In this document: one piece after another, positions 54,881-64,000 of the stretch | Layout: the number at the start of each line of letters is the position of its first letter | How positions within the stretch are numbered: the first letter of the stretch is position 1 | Source of the DNA: Lithodes maja | Lineage: Eukaryota > Arthropoda > Malacostraca > Decapoda > Lithodidae | Assembly (NCBI GenBank): GCA_037953745.1 | Contig: JBAKBP010007150.1 | Span: 1-64,000, forward strand | DNA: 64,000 nucleotides | Reading direction: 5' to 3' | Notes under the pieces: model-generated | What the model saw: only the letters and a program-made list of their open reading frames with translations | The model's database searches: none | What the model was told of the DNA's origin: nothing | Position numbers and translations under genes: made by a program

Positions 54881-57592
54881 ATTCTCTTCTATGTTCCAGT
54901 GAGTACAGATTCAGTGCTCTTAAACGCTCCCAATTGTGTAGATGTTTTATCGAACATAGCAGTGTTTGTCAGGAGTACATTAAAAAGCTGTATTAAATCA
55001 GGTATTAGACTAAATAACGATAATGAAAGTGTTTGGGTAGAGGTTAACGAAGGTAGTGAGACCATAGTTATTGGAGTTATGTATAGACCGCCAAATATGA
55101 GTAGAAATGACGGAACGTCATTATGGGAGGAAATTAAAATGGCATCAAGGTTTAGCAATGTGTGCATTATGGGGGATTTTAATTTTCCGAATATAGATTG
55201 GCAGCATCAAATAGGAGACTCTGATTCTGAGGGGTTTATAGAGGTAGTACAAGATAGTTTTTTATTTCAATTCATAGATACGCCGACTAGAGGTAATAAT
55301 ATTCTCGATTTAGTTTTCAGTAACAATGAACATATGGTAAATAATGTAGAGATAGGGGACCACCTAGGAAATAGTGACCACAATTCTGTGTATTTTAATA
55401 TACAATGGAAAGGTAATTCCAGAGAGAATACAACATTAATACCTGACTTTAGAAAAGCCAATTATGGTGGGTTAAGAAGAGCCCTATTAGCCGACCCTAT
55501 GGTCAAAAAATTAAGTCGATCCAGGTGTCCAAATGAGTGTACCCCTTCTCAGGCACCTGTCATCTTAAGTCAGGAAGAGACGTCAACCTTGGTAGATACA
55601 TACGATAATTTTATCAAGTCAGTATTCAATGCACAAAATAAATACATCCCCAAAAGAAAATTTAGATCAACACAGAACCAACCCAAATGGATGAATAATA
55701 GACTATTAGATCTTCTAGGACAAAAGAGAGGAATATATAGAAAAATTAGGAAAGGCGAAATTCACCTACTTGCTTACTATCAGAATCTATCAAGACAGGT
55801 AAAAAAGGATATTAGGAAAGAAAAAAGAAATTATGAAATCAAGGTTGCCAATGACTCAAAAAATAATCCTAAAGCTTTTTACCAACTATATAAATCCAAG
55901 GTTAGAGATGTAATTGGTCCCCTTAAAACTTCGATAGGAGAAATGACAGAAAATGATTTAGAAATGTGCAGTACATTAAATAGTCAATTTCTTTCCGTTT
56001 TCACTAATGAAAATTTGGCACAGTTTCCAGAAGTCCGTAAGGTATATAGCGATAGTATAGAAAATAGGTTAAGTACGGTTACTGTAAGTAGAAATGATGT
56101 GCTTAAGGAAATTGACAGACTGAAACCTCATAAATCGCCTGGTCCTGATAAGGTATATGCTAGAGTATTAAAAGAATGTAGGGATGAGTTAAGTTACCCA
56201 TTAACATTTTTATTTAACAAGTCATTGGAGACAGGTATAGTTCCAGAAGCTTGGAAGCTTGCAAACGTAGTTCCGATCTTCAAAAAAGGTGACAAATCAA
56301 TAGCATCCAATTACCGTCCCATTAGTCTTACATCAATCATAGGAAAGCTACTAGAGTCAATTATTGCTAGTAAAATTAGAAACCACTTAGATACATTTAA
56401 TTTAATCAATTCTTCTCAGCATGGATTCACTCAGGGACGTTCTTGCCTTACTAATTTGCTTAGTTTTTTCTCAGAGGTATATGAAGCAGTAGATAATGAC
56501 AAGTCATATGATATAATATATTTAGATTTCAGTAAAGCTTTCGACAGAGTCCCCCATGAGAGATTGATGAGAAAGGTTGAGGCGCATGGAATAGGTGGGG
56601 CGTTGTTGGGATGGATTAGGTCATGGCTAATTGGTAGGAAGCAGAGAGTCAGCATAAATGGTACGAAGTCAGAATGGGGAGCAGTCAAAAGTGGTGTCCC
56701 CCAGGGATCTGTATTAGGTCCTCTGTTGTTTGTTATATACATAAATGACCTTGATTTAGGTATAACTAGTAGGATAAGTAAATTTGCAGACGATACCAAA
56801 ATGGGGACAACAATTGATTCAGATAGAGATATAGAGTGCCTCCAAAGGGATCTAGATACCTTACACGAATGGTCAGTAAATTGGCAGATGAAGTTTAACA
56901 TTGACAAATGCAAGGTATTAAAGATAGGGAAGATGCATACAAATGTTAAATATAAACTAGCTAATGTGGAATTAGAAAACTCGAATTGTGAGAAAGATCT
57001 AGGTGTGTTTGTTAGCAATGATTTGAAGCCTAGACAACAGTGTATAAGCGTTCGAAACAAGGCAAACAGGATTCTCGGGTTCATCTCAAGGAGTGTGAGT
57101 AACAGAACTGCTGATGTTATCTTAAAACTTTACTTGTCATTAGTGAGACCCCATATGGATTATGCTGTTCAATTTTGGTGTCCTTATTACAGAATGGACA
57201 TAGATTCATTGGAGAGAGTACAACGTAGAATGACAAAAATGATCCATAATATTAGAAATCTTCCGTATAAAGAAAGGTTGAAGAAATTAGGCTTACATTC
57301 GTTAGAGAGACGCAGAGTTAGAGGGGATATGATAGAGGTGTTCAAGTGGGTTAGTGGGATTAACAAAGGGGACATGACAAATGTACTAAAGCTCAGTGAT
57401 AGCGAAAGAACTCGTACCAATGGTTTCAAATTAGATAAATTTCGTTTCAGAAAAGATATAGGCAAATATTGGTTTGGTAACAGAGTTGTAGATGGGTGGA
57501 ATGGACTACCAAGTGCTATAGTGGGATTAAAAACGATAGGGAGCTTTAAGATAAAATTGGATAAGCATATGGACGAGAAGGGTTGGGTGTGA
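54880..57592 (+). CDS. LINE B endonuclease (partial) and intact reverse transcriptase
   Basis: Open frame of about 905 LINE codons (the frame also opens 47 bases upstream through host sequence at ATG 54833, probably by chance). Endonuclease half: GVMYRPPNMSRNDG, NVCIMGDFNFPNIDW, DTPTRGNNILDLVFSN, HLGNSDHNSVYF. Linker basic. RT: LKPHKSPGPDKVYARVLKEC, WKLANVVPIFKKGDK, SNYRPISLTSIIGKLLE, QHGFTQGRSCLTNLL, DFSKAFDRVPHERLMRK, SGVPQGSVLGPLLFVIYIND, catalytic ISKFADDTKMG, WQMKFNIDKCKVLKIG, EKDLGVFVSNDLK; then thumb and tail with RPHMDYAVQFWCPYY, RRRVRGDMIEVFKW, FGNRVVDGWNGLP. Reaction: target-primed reverse transcription by an endonuclease plus RT. The N-terminal endonuclease half is missing (5' truncation), yet the RT is unbroken, so the copy is young. 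Confidence 0.9.
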
Positions 57593-57815
57593 AGGGGGAT
57601 CAGCAGGGTTGGGCCAATCAGCGCTCTGCAGACCCCCGTAATCCTGCGTTAATCTCTAACCGTTTTGGTAAGATGATCCTCAGGGTATTAGAGTGTTGAG
57701 CCTATAATTGGGCTTTGTAATTGGGGTTGTGTGGGACAGGGATCTGCCTTGCTTAGGCCAATCGGCTTTCTGCAGACTCCCATTTTCTTATGTTCTTATG
57801 TTAACTTATATGCGA
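54880..57815 (+). mobile_element. CR1-like LINE B, inserted in LINE A
   Basis: Runs from inside the endonuclease to a 3' tail of TTCTTATG repeats (57787-57812; CR1 elements typically end in 8-base repeats). Its 3' UTR (GGGTTGGGTGTGAAGGGGGA ... CTGCAGACTCCCATTTTC) recurs at 46430-46530. LINE A sequence stands on both sides. Confidence 0.85.
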
Positions 57816-59945
57816 AGTGAAATTTCTTTGTACACTCTCTACGTCATTTATTTCACCTGCTTTGTATGGGGATGTTTATACGCTACAGTATTCAAGCCGC
57901 GGTAGCACTAGAGATTTGAAGAGCGTTATCATAGGCAAATCACCGCATGTTTTAAAAGTACGCAGAATCCAACCTGTTAGACGTTTCGCAGCCGCCACTT
58001 TGACCTGGTTATGTACTTTGAAACTCATATTTTCAGACATTAATACCCCAAGGTCTTTCACACTGTCTTTCCGTTCTATTATGTGGTTAGTTTCTGTTAA
58101 GTAATTTGTAATTTCTTTAACACCATTATTATCTCCGTACCGTATTAATTGGAATTTTTCCTCATTGAATTGCATGTTGTTTTCCCTGGTCCACTGGAAC
58201 ACTACATTCATGTCTTCCTGCAGTCGGCCCGTGTCCTCTTGTGTGTTTACTATCTTGCTTAATTTTGTGTCATCAGCAAAAGACGACACCGTACTGTGTC
58301 TGGTGTTGGTATCTATGTCGCAAATTAGTATGAGGAACAGAAGGGGCGCTAGCACTGTTCCTTGGGGCACTGAGCTTTTGACATCCGAAGGCTCAGAAGT
58401 GACTTGGTTTACTGCTACCGATTGTTTTCGGTTTACGAGGAAATTGTATATCCACCGTCCGATTTTCCCAGTTATACCTTTTGCTTTCAGTTTGTGGGCT
58501 ATTATACCATGGTCACATTTATCAAATGCCTTAGCAAAATCGGTGTAAATGACATCCATGTTTTTCTTTTCTTCTAGCGCTTTAAGAATTTTGTCATAGT
58601 GTTCCAAAAGCTGTGAGAGACATGATCTTCCCGCTCTGAACCCATGTTGACCGGTGTTGTGTAGTTCATTTGTCTCCATGAATGTTGAAATTTTGCTTCG
58701 CAGGACTCGCTCGAAAACTTTAATGATGTGAGAGGTTAGAGATACCGGGCGGTAGTTTTTTGGTAGTGCTTTACTTCCTCCTTTATGCAGTGGGGCAATT
58801 ATTGCGTTTTTCAAGCTATCTGGTATGTCACCAGTGTCTAGACTCCTTCTCCACATTATAGCCAGGGGTTTTGAGAGGTTTTCCTTACATTTTTTCATTA
58901 GGATCGAATTCCATGAGTCCGGGCCTGGTGCCGAGTGGGATGGCATGTTGGAAATGGCCTCTTCTATGTCTTTTGGACCGAAATCAATATCCAGCATCTG
59001 AGGGGTTTCCGTGGGGGAGGTTTCCATGAAAAATATATTTTGGTCTCTGATGACTTTTGTTTCATCAGGCTCACTGAATGCCATTTCATACTGCCTGCTT
59101 AAGAGTTCGCTCATTTCCTTTTTGTCCCCTGTGAAAGAGCCGTCCCCTTTGCTCAGTGGGCCGATGTTTGATGTTGTTTTAGCCTTTTGTTTGGCGTATG
59201 AAAAGAAGTATTTGGAATTTTCCTTTATACCTGCAATAGCTTTCCTCTCCTCTTCCATATGTTGTAGTTCATATGATATTCTTAGCCTTTGTTCAATTTC
59301 CACAATTTCTCTATCTATTTCGACCTTTTGCCTATCCTGTAGATTTTGATGTGTGCATCTTTGTGTGAGTAATTTTCTTCTTCTGTACAGCCTCCTCCTT
59401 TCCCGATCTTGTTTGCTTCTTCGTTTTGTTTGTCTTGCAGGTATATGGTGGCTACAGATTTGGGTCATGGTTTCTGTTATTAAGACTAGACATTCTGCTG
59501 GTGTCAGGTTATCCATTAAATCTTCCCAGTCTATTTCCTCCATTTCTTGATTTACCTCTTCCCATCTAATGTTTTTGTTATTGAAGTTAAATTTACTGAA
59601 GGGGCCGGTTTTTTTTTCTCGATTCTGAGGTTGTCTGTACACTTTCTAAGGTTGTTTTGATCTCAATTAATTTATGATCTGAGTATGTTGTGTCCGATAT
59701 GTTAATGCTGTGTACTAGAGAGTCGTTCTTAGTGAAGACCAGGTCAAAGATATTGTTTTCCCGTGTGGGTTCAGCAATATGTTGGGTAAGACTAAAAAAA
59801 TCACAAAGTTCAAAAAGCTCTCTCGTATTAGTATTTGCTTCTCCGGTGTTATTTGCCACTAACTGGTTTTCTAGTTGTCTCCATTTAATGTTTGGTAGGT
59901 TAAAGTCTCCTAGCCATATAATATTTGGTGTTGGGTCGTCACCTT
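57816..59945 (-). mobile_element. CR1-like LINE A, first piece (endonuclease part, RT), inserted in element 3 gag
   Basis: The 5'-truncated end lies at about 59945 within gag of element 3; the other end is broken by LINE B. Flanking gag: SDALKNWLRSE on the right (59942) and EQLFLLEQF on the left (about 54450), so LINE A and B together split gag. Confidence 0.85.
57876..59945 (-). pseudogene. LINE A endonuclease tail and RT, frameshift in an A-run
   Basis: First frame (to 59593): IIWLGDFNLPNIKWRQL, AEPTRENNIFDLVFTKND, TYSDHKLIEIKT. A run of eight A (minus strand, near 59610) shifts it to the second frame of 588 codons from 59642: basic linker, SYAKQKAKTTSNIGPL, SHSAPGPDSWNSILMKKC, NYRPVSLTSHIIKVFERVL, GQHGFRAGRSCLSQLL, YTDFAKAFDKCDHGIIAHKL, SSVPQGTVLAPLLFLILICD, catalytic VSSFADDTKLSK, NMQFNEEKFQLIRYG, VKDLGVLMSENMSFK, LPRLEYCSV then a stop. 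Beyond the stop the minus strand still reads SPYKAGEINDVESVQRNFTS before LINE B begins. Confidence 0.86.
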
Positions 59946-60956
59946 CTCTGACCTCAGCCAATTTTTCAAAGCATCAGACAGTTCCCGGGCATGTTCTAGA
60001 AAAGTGCACTCACGACCCTTCGTAACACCCCGAAACTTCAACCTATATGTCTCTGGTTGTAACTCGTACGCCCGCAGAACAGCTTCCTTCAATACCTCAT
60101 AATCGATGCAAGACTCCAAGGGCAACGTATCATATGCCTTGAGTCCTTTGCGAACCAACCTAGAGGAAACAAGGGCTGCCCACTTAACCTCGGGCCATTG
60201 GTGCTCCCGGCACTTCTTCTCAAAACGCAGGAAAAATTCGGTGACACCCGACTCGTCAAATGCAGGGACTAACTTAAGAAGGTGCGATAAAGACTGATCA
60301 AGACCTCGATTCCCAGAACCGAGACGCTGCCCTGTCGACTCCACCCGAGTCTTCTCAAGCTCTATGTCTGCACAGTACATGGCCTTTCTCTCCTCAGCCT
60401 GAATCCTGAGCTCAGCCTCTCGCTGCCGCTGCTCGAGCTCAGCCTCATGCTTTCGTTGCTCAGCCTGCTGGTTAAGTTTGGCGAGTTCGAGCTGAAACAA
60501 CATCTCGGCAGACAAACCTTGAGGAGGGGGTACTACTATTGGGGATCCACCCCGTGAATCACCTAGAGGCATGCCCAACCGCCAGCGGGCATCGGCCTGC
60601 GGGAACGTACCCGGCTCCGGAGCCCGAGGGGGCGCCATGGTAGGAGTCGAGTGGGATGGGGGCTGGGTAGAAGGTGCCCCAGCTCCCGCTCCACCCGAAG
60701 CCCCACGCACCCCACCGAGCACACAGGTAACCAGCTCACCTCTCGACAAACCGCTAGTACCGGGAAACCCTAAGACCGTGGCTACACACTGCAGTCCGTA
60801 CCGGTCTAGCCCTGACACCCGACCCACCGACACAGGCTCCTCCAAAAATATCCGAGCCTCCTCCTCATTGTTCACCACCCGAACGCCGCTTGACAACTCC
60901 ACCTTCTCCACTTCCTCGCCTGTGCCCTCACTATGCACTGATCCGTCGTTCGACAT
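59940..60956 (-). pseudogene. Element 3 gag, N-terminal part
   Basis: From ATG at 60956 (the frame is also open to GTG at 60965). Acidic N-part, Pro/Ser-rich linker, Gln/Glu/Arg-rich helical stretch (LNQQAEQRKHEAELEQRQRE), gag core LVPAFDESGVTEFFLRFEKK, WAALVSSRLVRKGLKAYD, ESCIDYEVLKEAVLRAYELQ, FRGVTKGRECTFLEHARELS. About 60-70 percent of residues look the same as in elements 1 and 2, so element 3 belongs to a sister subfamily. Broken at about 59942 by LINE A. Confidence 0.85.
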
Positions 60957-61254
60957 AGTGTCCACCGGAAATCCTCAACATTTATAAAACAAAAAGTACC
61001 TAAACTCTCATGTAGCACTATTTACTCAAAAAATGCTTGAAGACCACTCAAGTGCTATACTACATTGCCAAAAAAATTCCAACGTGTCCAAAATATTCCT
61101 CAAAAAACAAATGTCCAAAAATCCTGCAATTATTTCTTAGTTCACTAAATCCTAGACTAAGGTCTCCATTTGTTATGACGACTAAGATAAGATACTAGGC
61201 AAGGTCGCCATTTGTTATGATGACTAAGATAAGATACTAGGCAAGGTCGCCATT
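60957..61254 (-). other. Leader of element 3 with triplicated primer-binding/LTR-edge segment
   Basis: Minus-strand leader. Units of 42 bases at 61161-61202 and 61203-61244 plus the genuine junction from 61245 each hold GGTC(G/T)CCATTTGTTATGA, i.e. the LTR end plus the TGGCGACC primer site. So LTR edge and primer site are present three times. Confidence 0.8.
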
Positions 61255-63042
61255 TGTTATGACCGGGACTACGAATAAAACAAGGGCACTTAATGATTGG
61301 ACTAGTAATAGGGCACTATGCAACAACGGTACGCTAGATCCAAACCCTCGAACTTATATGCCGGCGAACAAAACATCTATACCCTCCAGAGTTAATCTGT
61401 GATAGCGGGGTATCCTTAACTGGGCATAAATGTACTCTACTTCAGGCTAACCCACACTGATATAGCCTGATAACAAACAAGATGCAAGTTACGTTAAAAT
61501 GCATCAAAAGGAATCTATGGAAAGATCAATTAAATCACTGCAAGATTTAATACAATAAAAAGATGCTTAAATACAGTTACTCTAAACAACAATAAACTCT
61601 TCACTCCTATCTGAAAGAAAGTGAAGTATAGTCCTACAGCATAGACCTGGAAACTTCTGAAGAAAGTCTGATGCTCATAAGATGCTCGTATCTTAATCTA
61701 TATAAAGGCAGGAGGCAGGACACCACACGTGTAAATCGAATACACAAAAAGATAGGACATATAATGTTAACTGACACGAGAATACTATAAATGCGCAACG
61801 GTAGCAATGCTCGACACTAAAAGAAGTACTTCCTCATCAACGAAACAGTCTACTATGGTTGTGTGGCTCAACAACAACCTAGACTAATAAATGCCGTGAA
61901 TAATAATGCGTACATATCAATGAGCTTATATTAAATACTAACAAGTGTCTACTCAATTAATAATGTCTAGCTGGGATACTCTAGGTAAGGGACTGGGGTT
62001 GAGCAAGACAGGCTCGTAGCCTAGCGATGTCCTTAAGACTGCATCCTTTAAGTTACATTAATTGACTAGGGTGCTCTCTTAATAGATCCAGATCACAAGT
62101 ATCTGGTTCTATCCTGGTGACCCTCTAAAGACAAGCAAAGAGGCAGCAAAGTGTGGAACTGGTACAGGCCAAAACCTCCAGTCAACACAATGCTGCACTC
62201 GCAAAGGACGCAACCGAAAAGACAACACAGGCTACCACAGGACCGGTCGAAGTCGTGTAGGTATAAGCAAACCGTACACACATCGGAGACAACGACTACA
62301 GATACCTTATCCCAGTCTAGCATTAAATAAAAGAGCAGAGACACTAAATCAATAATGGAGACACGCAGAGTTCTTAACCTATACTAACTAAGAACCCTCA
62401 AACCTATTCTAAGTACATATAAATATCTCTGAGGACAGCGCATGCAATACAATGGGCCAGCTATGGAAACCGTATGCAGAACCCAAGGGGATAAGTAATT
62501 GAATAAAGGCGAGAAGTAATGGAAAAGAAGAAGGTCAGAGAGAGAAACAGTGATAAAGGTGGTGATCGGGGAAGAGTATGCAAAGGGATGTTAGAAGCAC
62601 ACACGCCAAGCCTGTCCTGACGAGGACAGCTCCTGGGGACCCTCGTGTAGGAGGTTAGTTACACAGGAGCCCGCAAAGGCGCGATGGTCGGCCAATCACG
62701 GGCCGAGATGTCACAAGACAGCAGGTGTCACGTGACACAGCCAGACACGCCGGCCAATAGCGAGCGAGAAGCAGGGATGTTCTCGCACCTACAGACACTC
62801 ACTACCATCCCGCTCTGAAAGTCTCTCTCATTCCCACGCTGGTATTATCATCACTACTATTGATATAAAATATAACCCGTTGTCACAGACAAAAACAAAG
62901 ACCACCACTGGACTGTCTGTGACAATGCGATTACAAGGAAAGAAAGAACAACATTCTCGGATAACTGTAGCCCATTTCGATGTCCCTGGCGAGCGCTAGT
63001 GGCTAACGAGAGGCGATTCTGCCAACGCTGGTAGACGTCACA
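61255..63042 (-). repeat. 5' LTR of element 3
   Basis: 1788 bp; minus strand TGTGACGTCTACCAG ... CCCGGTCATAACA. The ends resemble those of elements 1/2 (TGTGACG..., CGGTCGTAACA) but the body differs. Flanked on the right by the TA array; target duplication not determinable. Confidence 0.88.
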
Positions 63043-63264
<222 letters not shown>

Positions 63265-63276
63265 TAATTGATTAAT

Positions 63277-63365
63277 GAGAGCTTCCACTTGACTTAGCAC
63301 TGGTTTTGTTGGTCCTCGTTGAATTGACACTGGTTGATGTGATCTAGTGGTCGGGCTGTCTTGAA
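63277..63365 (-). repeat. Arm related to the AACCAGT element
   Basis: GAGAGCTTCCACTTGACTTA, GCACTGGTTTTGTTGGTC, ACACTGGTTGATGTGATCTA share words with 45635-45723. Only one arm is seen before the next repeat. Confidence 0.5.
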
Positions 63366-63375
63366 ACTCATTGAG

Positions 63376-63720
63376 TTAAGGGTGGTTCACACATAGCCGA
63401 GTCGGTGCGCGAGTCCAATACGAGTGATGAAATTTTGCTATTCGGCAATGAATCGTCGAGACTCCTCAACACTCGTGTTAGACTCGTGTATACTCTTTGT
63501 TTACTCGACACACACGTGGGTACTCGCCACGGGGTCCAAAAATTTCATCATGCATGAAATTTTTGGCGAGTACCCACGAGTGTGGCCTACATACGTGTAG
63601 ACTCGTGTACATACGTGTTAACTCGTGTTTGACTCTGAATAACTCTTCGTTACTCGTGTTAACTCGTGTTGACTCGTGTAAACCGTGTAACACTCTTTGG
63701 TGATTCGTCGATTATCGTCA
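63376..63720. repeat. Inverted-repeat DNA with ACTCGTGT words
   Basis: Palindrome 63518-63579: TGGGTACTCGCC ... GGCGAGTACCCA around AAAAATTTCATCATGCATGA and AATTTTT. Flanked by about ten ACTCGTGT/CGTGTTAACTC words. The left end GGGTGGTTCACACATAGCCG looks like a MITE end; its partner was not found with confidence. Confidence 0.6.
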
Positions 63721-64000
63721 TCATTTCGACGTTGTATTTTGTATGTCAAAATTAAATGTATGTGACTCCAGGTGTTGTTTTGCATCCAATTAATATTTAT
63801 AGTTACTTTATTCACATAAAATAATAAGTTTAATTTACAATTTTCCTTTACTCAAGTTTTAAATGACTTGTTAACAGAGAAACAAATAAGTAATATGAAT
63901 TAAATACTTTTTGGAAGAATAGATAAAATAATTATGATGATTAAGCAATTTGAAGGACATATAGTCCATGAGCCAAGACCCGAATTTTGGGATATCGGTA
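63721..64000. other. No feature seen
   Basis: AT-rich DNA to the window end; no frame or repeat recognised. Confidence 0.5.

Overview
The window looks like repeat-dense nuclear DNA of an arthropod, most likely a decapod or other malacostracan crustacean. Evidence: CCTAA/TTAGG telomere-type repeats, long GA/TG/TA microsatellites, several families of non-LTR retrotransposons, and a BEL/Pao and Gmr1-like LTR-element complement. Species cannot be decided. I see no cellular gene, rRNA or functional tRNA; essentially everything recognisable is a mobile element or a repeat.

Region by region. 1-13286: two copies of one LTR-retrotransposon family, one nested in the other. Element 1 (minus strand, runs off the left edge) has an open gag-protease-integrase frame. 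Element 2 (plus, 4567-12766, two 1842-bp LTRs, 4-bp ATAG target duplication) sits inside the LTR of element 1 in opposite orientation, giving a palindrome of several kb. The integrase follows protease directly and RT/RNase H comes last: the rare Gmr1-type order, unlike normal Ty3/gypsy. 13287-28850: foldback elements, MITEs (including a TTAA-targeting family with one copy nested in another), a SINE, interstitial telomeric repeats, three minisatellite or satellite arrays and 5'-truncated LINE ends. 28868-33132: BEL/Pao element without integrase. 33145-33400: probable Penelope-type terminal repeat fragment. 34094-41608: a 7.5-kb element with about 490-bp terminal inverted repeats carrying a broken gene for a large protein with a FEN1/XPG-like nuclease domain and Cys-rich ends; a LINE with a 10-bp target duplication interrupts its 5' coding part. 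41609-48000: microsatellites, a 44-bp minisatellite, and two further inverted-repeat elements. 48010-50518: nearly complete LINE RT. 50519-63042: element 3, a minus-strand relative of elements 1 and 2 whose gag is interrupted by a CR1-like LINE that is itself interrupted by a second CR1-like LINE (three levels of nesting). 63043-64000: long TA array and inverted-repeat DNA.

How the parts relate: elements 2 and 3 share the same loss of integrase and the same scrambled integrase-tail/RT-leader segment, so they look like one non-autonomous lineage that would need proteins from a complete relative such as element 1. The FEN-like inverted-repeat element is the best candidate in the window for an undescribed transposon type; its present copy is dead (LINE insertion, a frameshift, three in-frame TAA codons).
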